Shown piece after piece: positions 15,809-23,635 of a DNA stretch of 64,000 nt. The notes under the pieces were generated by a model, which was not told the DNA's origin, made no database searches, and saw only the letters and a list, made by a program, of their open reading frames with translations. Source of the stretch: Streptomyces sp. NBC_01304. GTDB taxonomy: Bacteria; Actinomycetota; Actinomycetes; Streptomycetales; Streptomycetaceae. Each line of letters begins with the position of its first letter. Positions within the stretch are counted from its first letter, which is position 1. The translations under genes and the position numbers were made by a program. Location: positions 930,001 to 994,000 of the forward strand of contig NZ_CP109055.1 of assembly GCF_035975855.1 (NCBI RefSeq). The letters run 5' to 3'.

Positions 15809-16913
15809 GCAGCCCGGTGTGAGTGTGCGCGTCAAGCTCACCCTCAGCTACGCCGGATTCCTCATGCTGGCCGGCGCCCTGCTGATGGCGGCGGTGTGGG
15901 TGTTCCTCCTGAGGTACGTCCCCGACCGCGCGATGCTCAAGAACCCCGACGACCGGCCAAACGGCGGCGTCTTCCCCATCCGGTCCGTCCTTCTGGAGAC
16001 CTTCGCTCCGAGGGCGGCCGCGGTACTGGCGTTCCTGCTGGTGTTCGGCCTGGTGGGCGGGTGGATCCTGGCCGGGCGCATGCTCGCTCCGCTGACCCGC
16101 GTCACGCACGCCACCCGTATGGCCACCCAGGGATCGCTCTCCCATCGCATCCAACTGCCGGGCCGCAACGACGAGTTCCGTGAACTCGCCGATGCCTTCG
16201 ACGCGATGCTCGCCCGGCTCGAGGCGCACGTCGCCGAACAGCGGAGATTCGCGGCCAACGCCTCTCACGAGCTGCGCACCCCACTCGCGATCTCGAAGAC
16301 ACTGCTCGACGTGGCCCGCACCGACCCGACGTGCGACACCGGCGAAGTCATCGACCGCCTGCACACCGTCAACACCCGGGCGATCGAACTCACCGAGGCG
16401 CTGCTCGTGCTCAGCCGCGCCGACCAACGGGCCTTCACGCCGGAACCCGTCGACCTGTCCCTCATGGCGGAAGAAGCCACCGAAACACTTCTCCCGCTCG
16501 CCGAGAAGCGCGGCGTCACCATCGAGACCGGCGGCGACATCGCCCCCACCCTCGGATCTCCGGCGCTCCTGCTCCAACTGGCCACGAACCTCGTACAGAA
16601 CGCGATCGTCCACAACCTGCCCGAGCACGGCACCGTTCGGGTCCACACCAGCGTCCACCCCGGCACCGTGGTCCTCACCGTCGAGAACACCGGCGAGAAG
16701 CTCACCCCAGAACTGATCTCGACACTCACCGAGGCGTTCCAGCGCGGGACCGAGCGCATCCACTCCGACCACGGGGGCGTCGGGCTCGGCCTGACGATCG
16801 TCAAGACCATCACCCAGGCACACGACGGAACACTCACCCTCACCCCACGCACCGCCGGCGGGATCCGCATCACCGTGGAACTGCCCGGGGTGCGCCCGCA
16901 CACCGGGAAGTGA
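15801..16913 (+). CDS. VanS-like sensor histidine kinase
   Basis: A 370-residue kinase with two membrane helices (about residues 18-40 and 75-93), a short extracytoplasmic loop of ~35 residues and a HAMP segment starting ILAGRMLAPLTRV. The phospho-acceptor His is in ASHELRTPLAISKT. The ATP-binding boxes NLVQNAIVHN (N) and HGGVGLGLTIVK (G) are intact. The start GTG 15801 lies inside the last codons of the regulator gene. The loop is too short for a large ligand domain, so a cell-wall intermediate, antibiotic or membrane cue sensed near the bilayer is a fair inference. No vanHAX genes lie beside it. Confidence 0.92.
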   Translation: MDRQPGVSVRVKLTLSYAGFLMLAGALLMAAVWVFLLRYVPDRAMLKNPDDRPNGGVFPIRSVLLETFAPRAAAVLAFLLVFGLVGGWILAGRMLAPLTRVTHATRMATQGSLSHRIQLPGRNDEFRELADAFDAMLARLEAHVAEQRRFAANASHELRTPLAISKTLLDVARTDPTCDTGEVIDRLHTVNTRAIELTEALLVLSRADQRAFTPEPVDLSLMAEEATETLLPLAEKRGVTIETGGDIAPTLGSPALLLQLATNLVQNAIVHNLPEHGTVRVHTSVHPGTVVLTVENTGEKLTPELISTLTEAFQRGTERIHSDHGGVGLGLTIVKTITQAHDGTLTLTPRTAGGIRITVELPGVRPHTGK

Positions 16914-16928
16914 GGGCCCACGCCTCCC

Positions 16929-17363
16929 TCAGGACGGGAGCGCGCCGAGCTGGCGCAGCTGCGTCAGGACGTCGACCACGCCGCGGATCTCGGCTATGCG
17001 CCCGTCGACGAAGCGGAAGATGAAGATCTCGTTGTAGGTGACGGTCCTGCCGGTGGGCGCCAGGCCCTGGTAGTCACCCCGGTGGGTCCCGGTCACCGTG
17101 TTCCTGGAGACCACCTTGTCGCCCTCCGCGATCGTCTCCTCGACGGTGACCTGGATGTCGGGGTACGCACGCAGAAGCACCTCCCAGACCCGCTTCAGGG
17201 CCTCCGCTCCCGTCGCGCCCATCGGTACCGGCGCGTGGAAGAGCACGTCCGGTGCGACGAACTCGTCCATGGCCTTCGCGATCGTGTCCGGGTCACCGCT
17301 GTTCGCTGCGGAGTGGAAGCGGTGCAGCAGCGCTGTGTTCTTCGTTGCCTCGGCTGTCGACAT
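16929..17363 (-). CDS. SnoaL-like ester cyclase
   Basis: A 144-residue SnoaL-like polyketide-cyclase family protein. Visible family features are the N-terminal LLHRFHSAANSGDPDTIAKA, FVAPDVLFHAPVP, VTVEETIAEGDKVVSRNTVT, the GTHRGDYQGLAPTGRTVTY signature and the closing FRFVDGRIAEIRGVVD. Such stand-alone ester cyclases are widespread and mostly of unknown substrate. Start ATG 17363 has GAGGAGA six bases upstream; the longer frame to 17516 has no ribosome site. It is convergent with the VanS-like gene (15-base gap) and divergent from the epoxide hydrolase gene. Confidence 0.85.
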   Translation of the reverse strand: MSTAEATKNTALLHRFHSAANSGDPDTIAKAMDEFVAPDVLFHAPVPMGATGAEALKRVWEVLLRAYPDIQVTVEETIAEGDKVVSRNTVTGTHRGDYQGLAPTGRTVTYNEIFIFRFVDGRIAEIRGVVDVLTQLRQLGALPS

Positions 17364-17564
17364 GCGGTCTCTCCTCTGGTCTGCGTCACTGGTCTGCGTG
17401 CCCGTACCAGTACGACGACACAGCCGCCGGAAATGTGACGCGGGGCCCCCGGCCACGAGCGAGGCGGGGATCGGCCTGTCCCACGGCCCGCACGGCGTGA
17501 CAAGGTAGCCACTCATGGCACGATGCTCCGAACTCCCTTACTGCCAGGCCTAGTTGAGAGTCCG

Positions 17565-18737
17565 ATGACTGCGAAACCCTTCCTGATCTCCGTGTCCGAG
17601 GCCGACCTGGTCGACCTGCGCACACGGCTTCTCCGCACCCGGTTCACCGCGGCCTCCGACGCCGCACACTGGGCGGCCGGGACCGATCCCGGATATCTGC
17701 GTGAACTCATCGGCTACTGGGCCAAGGGCTTCGACTGGGGCAACGCCGAGGCCTGGCTCAACGGGTTTCCCCAGTACGTCGCCGATGTCGAGGGACATCG
17801 CGTCCACTTCGTCCATCTGCGCGGCGCGGGCAGCGAGACGGGTCCGGCGCCGCTGCCCCTGGTGATGACGCACGGCTGGCCGGGCAGCTTCGTGGAGATG
17901 CTGGCCGCCGCGCAGCTCCTCGCCGATCCGGCCCGGCGCGGCGGTGACCGGGCCGACGCCTTCGACGTGGTGATCCCCTCGCTGCCGGGATTCCTCTACT
18001 CCGAGCCGACGCAACAGCCGTTCACCCGCAGGCGCGTTGCCACGCTGTGGCACTCGCTGATGACCCGCACCCTGGGGTATCGCCGCTTCGGGGCCTTCGG
18101 CGGTGACATCGGCGGCGGCGTGACCCAGTGGCTCGGCGCGCTCCATCCGGACGACGTCGCGGGGATCCACTGCACCTCCGGGGTGCTGCCCACCGACTTC
18201 ACCCGGCGCCCGCCGAGCGCGGCCGAGCAGGCGTTCCTGGACTCGCTGGCCGCGTATGACGTGGGCGACCAGGGCTACAGCGCGATCATGTCCACCCGTC
18301 CGGACACCCTCGGCGCGGCCCTGATCGATTCCCCGGCGGGACTGCTCGCGTGGATCATCGACAAGTACCGCGACTGGAGCGACTGCGACGGCGACCTGGA
18401 GTACCGCTGGGACAAGGACACGCTGCTGACCGTGGCCACGCTGTACTGGGTCACCCGCAGCATCGGTTCGTCGTTCAGGCCCTATTACGACTACGGACAC
18501 GACGAACCGCTGCCGGTCATCACCGTGCCCGGAGCCATCACGTTGACCAACGAGCCGGCCTTCAAGGGCTTGCCCCGGGAGCTCGTCGAACGCTCCTACT
18601 CGGATCTCCGCCACTGGCACACCCCGTCGCGCGGCGGCCACTTCATGGCACACGAGGAACCCGCACAGGTCGCGGCCGAACTACGCACGTTCTTCCGGCC
18701 GTTGCGCAGCGACCCACCCGCCGAGCCCGCGCCGTGA
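17565..18737 (+). CDS. Epoxide hydrolase
   Basis: A 390-residue microsomal-type epoxide hydrolase that opens epoxides to diols through an ester intermediate. The N-terminal EHN domain (VDLRTRLLRTRF...WAAGTDPGYLRELIGYW) is followed by the alpha/beta hydrolase core with HGWPGSFVEM (oxyanion hole), the nucleophile Asp in GGDIGGGVTQW, the lid tyrosines and the catalytic His in SRGGHFMAHEEP. Start ATG 17565 has GAGAG close upstream. An in-frame ATG at 17523 is an alternative. It is divergent from the ester cyclase gene, but no functional link is evident. Confidence 0.92.
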   Translation: MTAKPFLISVSEADLVDLRTRLLRTRFTAASDAAHWAAGTDPGYLRELIGYWAKGFDWGNAEAWLNGFPQYVADVEGHRVHFVHLRGAGSETGPAPLPLVMTHGWPGSFVEMLAAAQLLADPARRGGDRADAFDVVIPSLPGFLYSEPTQQPFTRRRVATLWHSLMTRTLGYRRFGAFGGDIGGGVTQWLGALHPDDVAGIHCTSGVLPTDFTRRPPSAAEQAFLDSLAAYDVGDQGYSAIMSTRPDTLGAALIDSPAGLLAWIIDKYRDWSDCDGDLEYRWDKDTLLTVATLYWVTRSIGSSFRPYYDYGHDEPLPVITVPGAITLTNEPAFKGLPRELVERSYSDLRHWHTPSRGGHFMAHEEPAQVAAELRTFFRPLRSDPPAEPAP

Positions 18738-18923
18738 CGACGGCCGCGTCGGCGGACCGGCGCAGAGTGATCGTTGACGAGAAGTCTTACTAGAACATGC
18801 TTCCACTCCTGCCCTAAGGTGCCGGTGCGGGGGAAATCATCACGGTCACGCTGCCTCAACTTGCCTTGTGGCAGGGCTGCTCGACTGTCATGCCCGCTCC
18901 ACTGGGACGGTGAAGGGCGGGCA

Positions 18924-21596
18924 ATGGTGGCAGGCGACCGGGCGGGGGAAACCGCACTCCAGGCGGAGGACCCGGCGCAGATCGGCCCCTATCGGCTGCG
19001 CGGGCGGCTGGGGGATGGAGGCACGGGTTCGAGTCCGGTCTTCGTGGGGAGTTCGGCCGAGGGGCGGCTGGTGGCCGTCAAGGTGGCTGCCGGTCGCCTG
19101 GCTCACGAACCAGGCTTTCGCGAAGGGCTCAGCAACGCCGTTGCCGCTCAACAGGCCGCGAATACCAGCCACTTGGTGCCCTTGGTCGACCTGGGCCGGG
19201 ACGCCGGACCCCAGGCCCAGGGCCGCCCCTGGGTGGCCACCGCGTTTCTGGAAGCGCCCTCGCTGGAACGGCTGGTCGCCGAGCGAGGGCCCTTGTCGCC
19301 CGACTCCTTGCGGGAGTTGGCGCACGGGATCGCCCAGGCACTCGCCGCGTCGCACGAGGCGGGCGTGATCCACGGCGACCTCAAGCCGTCGCGGGTGCTG
19401 GTGACCGCACACGGCCCGCGACTCCTCGATTTCGGGTTCGTACGGGCCCTCTCCGCGACCTCGATCGGCCGCATCGACCTCGCCGACGGCGATCCGGGGC
19501 TGCTGTCCCCGGAAGAGATCCGCGGCACCGAAGTGACCCCGGCAACGGACGTCTATGGCCTCGGGGTGGTGCTGCATCACGCGGCAACGGGAGCGCTGCC
19601 GTTCGGGATCGGCGAGGTCACCACCGCCTACGCGCGTGCGGACGGGTATCGGCGCATCGTGCACGACGAGCCGGATCTCGCGGGCGTACCGGATCCCGCC
19701 GTACGCTCCCTGATCGCGCAGTGCCTGGCCAAGGACCCGGCTGCCCGGCCCACGGCAGCCACCCTGGCGGCCCGCCCGGGAGGCACCCGGGCCGGTGTCG
19801 AGGCGCCCGCGCCCGAGCGCCCGGCGGCGGTCGAGGCCGTCCTCGCGGTACCGCTCGCCCCGCCTCCCCCGCCCCTGCCGGCAGCTCCGCAGGAGCACAA
19901 GACCCTGATGCTGAAAGGCATTCCGGAGCAGCCTCGGACGGCACGGGCGGCGGACAGCACCCCTGCGCCGGGAGGGCGGCCGGGCTCAGACCGGCCGCCT
20001 TCCGCGCCGATTGCCCCCGTCGGACCGACAGCTCCCGCCGGCCCGCCGGTCGCCTCGCCGGCGGCACCTTTCGCACCCACCGCGCCCCTCGCCCCGCCGC
20101 CCCTGCCCCCGTACATCCCACCGGCGCCACCTGCCGCGCCCCACCCACCTCATGGGCCCCGCCGACGCGGCACGCTGATCGGCGTGGTCGCCGCGGCACT
20201 CGCACTGCTGATCGTCGCCGTCGTCGCGGTCGTCGTCCGGCCCTGGGCCGACTCGGCAGACTCCCCCGCCGCCGCCCCGACCAAGTCCCCCTCACACCCC
20301 GCGGGCCCCAACGGCAAGGCGGGCTTCACCTGGGCCCTGACGCAGGGCGAGACCGGCTACTTCATCGGCCTGTGGAGCGCGGGGGACGACGATGTCGTGC
20401 TCGGCACCAGCGAAGGCCTGACCGCGTACGACGCGGCGAGCGGCGCGCAGCAGTGGACCTGGAAGCCGCCCGGCGACGGGCTGCTGTGCAACATGACCCA
20501 CACCACCGAAGCAGGGGTCGGCGCGTTCACGTACGGCGTGTTCAACTCCGAGGTCGGCGGCATCGAGCAGTGCGACCAGCTGCAGACCATCGACGTCGCC
20601 TCCGGCAAGCTCCAGTGGAGCCAGGCGGTCTCCCTCCAGGGCAAGGGCGCCAAGGGCTTCCCGAACCGAGTCGGCGGGTCGGCGCTCTCCATCAGCGACG
20701 GCGTGGTGAGCGCGGCCTACGCAGGGCCCGCGACCAAGGCCAAGCACGGCCACACCGACGTGCTCGCCGCCGACGTGAGCACCGGAGACGTCAAGTGGTC
20801 GACGGACTTCGGCGGACGGCCCATGGCCAAGGGCTGCCGACTCAGCGGCCACGCGAAGGCGTTGGGCAAGACCGTCTACGCCATCGGCACCTGCGGCAAG
20901 AGCAAGGCCGCGAAACTGCTGGCACTGCGCGACGGCAAGAAGGCCGGCCGGCCCACCATCTCGGTGGCCGGCGCCCTGCCCAGCTGCAATGACATCAGGG
21001 TCGGGGTGCTGTCGGCGTTCATGACCGCCAACGCCCAACATGTGCTGGTCAGTTGTGGCCACCCCACCACCAAGCTGTTCACCGTGTCGGCCGGTTCGGA
21101 CCGGCCGGTGCCGGTGGACCTGGACAACGTCGCGGCCACCGGCCTGCGGGACGGCTACAGCGGTGTGGGGCCCCCGGGCAATGTCGTCCTGGCCGGCGAC
21201 AAGGTGTATCTCGTCCAGGGCGAGGACGTCGTCGCCGGGGGCGAGTCCGACGGAGTCGTGGCCGTGGACCTGAACTCGGGCAAGCAGGACTGGCAGGCCT
21301 CGATCGAGGGTGCGTCCACGGTGATGCTGCTCGCGGCCACCGATGACGGCGTGGAGGTCCTGGCAGGGGGATCGTCGGGCCTGCCCTCCCTGTACACCGT
21401 GCAGGGGGCGGGCCAGGTGACGCGCGGGGACACCATGAAGCCGGAACAGGGGCGCGCCCTCGACGGCGCCACCGGCTTGAGCGGGCCGCAGGTCGTGCGG
21501 GCGGGCGGATACGTGGTCGCGGGCTTCTCGCACGCGGTCAACGACAACGACATCCTCATCGCCGTCGCCCCGTCGGGCGCGAAGGGGGGCGAGTAG
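18924..21596 (+). CDS. Membrane Ser/Thr protein kinase with extracellular PQQ-type beta-propeller
   Basis: An 890-residue sensor kinase. The cytosolic kinase domain (about 20-285) has a Gly-loop (LGDGGTGSS), the ATP Lys in VAVKVA (K53), the catalytic HGD (H150-D152) and DFG (169-171). The Asn expected after HGDLKPS is Arg157, so metal binding may be altered. A Pro/Ala-rich linker (290-415), one membrane helix (416-438) and a C-terminal domain of PQQ-like repeats such as GLTAYDAASGAQQWTWKPPG follow, facing outside. Start ATG 18924 has GAAGGGCGGG upstream. It opens a five-gene run with PrsW, RHS and immunity genes, so it probably senses an outside cue for that system. Confidence 0.88.
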   Translation: MVAGDRAGETALQAEDPAQIGPYRLRGRLGDGGTGSSPVFVGSSAEGRLVAVKVAAGRLAHEPGFREGLSNAVAAQQAANTSHLVPLVDLGRDAGPQAQGRPWVATAFLEAPSLERLVAERGPLSPDSLRELAHGIAQALAASHEAGVIHGDLKPSRVLVTAHGPRLLDFGFVRALSATSIGRIDLADGDPGLLSPEEIRGTEVTPATDVYGLGVVLHHAATGALPFGIGEVTTAYARADGYRRIVHDEPDLAGVPDPAVRSLIAQCLAKDPAARPTAATLAARPGGTRAGVEAPAPERPAAVEAVLAVPLAPPPPPLPAAPQEHKTLMLKGIPEQPRTARAADSTPAPGGRPGSDRPPSAPIAPVGPTAPAGPPVASPAAPFAPTAPLAPPPLPPYIPPAPPAAPHPPHGPRRRGTLIGVVAAALALLIVAVVAVVVRPWADSADSPAAAPTKSPSHPAGPNGKAGFTWALTQGETGYFIGLWSAGDDDVVLGTSEGLTAYDAASGAQQWTWKPPGDGLLCNMTHTTEAGVGAFTYGVFNSEVGGIEQCDQLQTIDVASGKLQWSQAVSLQGKGAKGFPNRVGGSALSISDGVVSAAYAGPATKAKHGHTDVLAADVSTGDVKWSTDFGGRPMAKGCRLSGHAKALGKTVYAIGTCGKSKAAKLLALRDGKKAGRPTISVAGALPSCNDIRVGVLSAFMTANAQHVLVSCGHPTTKLFTVSAGSDRPVPVDLDNVAATGLRDGYSGVGPPGNVVLAGDKVYLVQGEDVVAGGESDGVVAVDLNSGKQDWQASIEGASTVMLLAATDDGVEVLAGGSSGLPSLYTVQGAGQVTRGDTMKPEQGRALDGATGLSGPQVVRAGGYVVAGFSHAVNDNDILIAVAPSGAKGGE

Positions 21597-21599
21597 GCG

Positions 21600-22028
21600 A
21601 TGGCCGACCAGTACCCGGCGCCGGGCCGGCATCCGCACCCCGCCTCGCCACCAGGCCCTCCCGCACCGCCCGGCCGCGAACCGCCAGGTTTCCAACAGGC
21701 CCCGCACTACCGGCTGATCGTCGGGTGCGGCATGGCCGCCGCCGTCCTCGCGGTGTGCGGTGCGGTGGTGAACTTCGGGCCCAACCTGAATCCGAAGGCA
21801 CCGCCCGTGCCGGGCGGCGTGCCCACGGGCCGGCCGACCGGACTGCCGTCGGGCTTCCCGACGGACCTGCCGAGCGGCTACCCCACGGATCTGCCGAGCG
21901 GCTACCCGAGCGGCCTCCCGACAGGCATACCCACCGACCTCCCGACGGGCCTGCCCACCGACCTCCCGACGGACTTTCCCACCGATCTGCCGACCGGCTA
22001 TCCCACCGACCTGCCGACGGAACCGTGA
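21600..22028 (+). CDS. Small membrane protein with proline-rich tetrapeptide-repeat tail
   Basis: A 142-residue protein I do not recognise. It has a Pro-rich cytosolic N terminus (1-36), one membrane helix (about 38-57) and a C-terminal tail (74-142) made almost wholly of four-residue units of the form G/D-[LFYI]-P-[TS] (for example GLPTGIPTDLPTGLPTD). The tail would face outside and probably adopts an extended polyproline-like rod. It starts four bases after the kinase stop, and its own TGA overlaps the PrsW ATG (ATGA). Position suggests a spacer, scaffold or substrate within the RHS system. The DNA repeats behind it could vary in number between strains. Confidence 0.8.
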   Translation: MADQYPAPGRHPHPASPPGPPAPPGREPPGFQQAPHYRLIVGCGMAAAVLAVCGAVVNFGPNLNPKAPPVPGGVPTGRPTGLPSGFPTDLPSGYPTDLPSGYPSGLPTGIPTDLPTGLPTDLPTDFPTDLPTGYPTDLPTEP

Positions 22029-23635
22029 TGAGCAGCCACCTGCCTCCCCAGCCGGGCGCCGGGCCCACAGCCCCACCGCCGATGCCCGCCCTGCCGCCCC
22101 CACCGCTCCCCGGCACACCTCCGTACGCCCCGAAATCCGGGGCCGTACCGGCCGCGGCGATGCGCAACGCGCTGCGCATCGCCCTCGTGATGACCGCCCT
22201 GTACGCGAGCCAGGTCTTCATCGACATGCTGCGCCCGCGCTACGAAGGCGAGGAAGCGCACGCCTGGGTCGGGATCCTCAACCCGCCGCTCTCCGGCATG
22301 CCCGACCCCGGCTTCGGCTGGTACAAGGTGTCCTTCTGGGTGTACGTCATCGCGCTTCCGGTCGCCGCGGCCATCTGGCTGTTCGGCAGCCGGCACGCCC
22401 GCACCCTGCCCGACCCCGCCGCATCCGCTCGCGCCACCCTGCTCTGGCAGGGCTGGGTCATCGGCGTCCTGCTGGCCCCGTACCCGCTCTGGACCATGGA
22501 CGGGATCAGCAGGATCCCCGGCTACATCCTGATCTGCCTGCCGAGCACCGCGTACGCCGTCTGGCTGGTGCATCGCATGCAGCGCTTCGCGCGGGTACCC
22601 GGGTGGCTGCTGCTTTCGATGGTGGGCTGGGGCGCGCTCATCGGCGTCGGGTTCGGCGGCTCGATGATCCAGTGGTGGATGGACTACTCGGGCAACTTCC
22701 TCTTCCCCGAGTTCGGGCCGGACGTCGCCCTCGACTTCGGGAGGTTCAGGGCCCAACAGACCTCCGGCGCCCTGCTGTTCGCCGGCATCTTCGAGGAGCT
22801 CGGCAAGGGTCTCGGGGTGGCGTTCGCCTATCTGCTGCTGCGCCGGCACATCCACAACGTGGTCTCCGGCATCGTCCTCGGCGCGGCGAGCGGGGCGGGC
22901 TTCAACCTCATGGAGAGCGCCAACTACATGGCGATACGCGAGGGTTCCAAGGCCTCCTCGGAGTACTTCACCCGCCAGTCGCTCGGTCTCATGGCCGGGC
23001 ACCTGGCGTTCACGGCCGCGATCGGTGCCGGGTTCGGCATCGCACGCAAGCTCAAGGACCCGGCCGCCCGTCGGCGGGCGATCGTGTGCGGGTTCGGCAT
23101 CGCCATGGCCGGACACTTCTCCAACAACGCGTTCTTCTCCTACTACGGCCGCCACAAGCAGGACTGGTTCTCCCCGACCGACACCGTCGACACCCTCGTG
23201 CTGCTGCCGCTCGCCATGTTCCTGTTCCAGGGCCCCCTGGTACTGCTGTACGTGATCCTCGTGCGGCGCGGCAACAAGGACCAGGCCGCCGCCCTCGCCG
23301 TCGAGCTGCGCGCCGAGGCCGCGACGGGCTTCGGCGCGGTCACCGCCGCCGAGGTCCCGGTCCTGCTGCGCCCGGGGCGCCGCCTCTTCCTGCGTCTGCG
23401 CGCACTGCGCCGCGACGGCCTCACCGGATACCGCGATCTGAGCAGGCTGTACGCCGCCCAGCTGCGGCTCGGCGCGGCCCGCTGGGATCGCGCCCGTGAC
23501 GAGTACGTAGCGGCGACAGACGCGTCTGTACCGGCCACGCCGGAGGAACAGACGCTGCGCGAGCAGATCATGCGCCTCAAAGGCCGACAGGCCCAACAGG
23601 CCGCCCCCGCCCGACCGTTGCAGGTGGCCCCGTGA
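22028..23635 (+). CDS. PrsW-family intramembrane glutamic-type protease
   Basis: A 535-residue polytopic membrane protein. Motifs of the PrsW/CPBP-like superfamily are complete: FEELGK (E256, E257, K260), GFNLMESANY (E296), AGHLAFTA (H325) and AGHFSNNAFF (H363). A Pro-rich cytosolic N terminus of ~40 residues resembles those of the two upstream proteins. After the last helix (~420) comes a ~110-residue soluble helical tail. Known PrsW proteases cleave membrane-anchored regulators at site 1. Here the substrate may be the RHS protein or the repeat-tail protein, which is an inference. Overlapping junctions (ATGA before, GTGA after) tie it to both neighbours. Confidence 0.9.
   Translation: MSSHLPPQPGAGPTAPPPMPALPPPPLPGTPPYAPKSGAVPAAAMRNALRIALVMTALYASQVFIDMLRPRYEGEEAHAWVGILNPPLSGMPDPGFGWYKVSFWVYVIALPVAAAIWLFGSRHARTLPDPAASARATLLWQGWVIGVLLAPYPLWTMDGISRIPGYILICLPSTAYAVWLVHRMQRFARVPGWLLLSMVGWGALIGVGFGGSMIQWWMDYSGNFLFPEFGPDVALDFGRFRAQQTSGALLFAGIFEELGKGLGVAFAYLLLRRHIHNVVSGIVLGAASGAGFNLMESANYMAIREGSKASSEYFTRQSLGLMAGHLAFTAAIGAGFGIARKLKDPAARRRAIVCGFGIAMAGHFSNNAFFSYYGRHKQDWFSPTDTVDTLVLLPLAMFLFQGPLVLLYVILVRRGNKDQAAALAVELRAEAATGFGAVTAAEVPVLLRPGRRLFLRLRALRRDGLTGYRDLSRLYAAQLRLGAARWDRARDEYVAATDASVPATPEEQTLREQIMRLKGRQAQQAAPARPLQVAP

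Noticed and set aside
21830..22028. LPTG-like sortase signals in the repeat-tail protein
   Set aside because: LPTG is not LPxTG, the units repeat along the tail rather than once before a C-terminal helix, and no sortase gene is adjacent.
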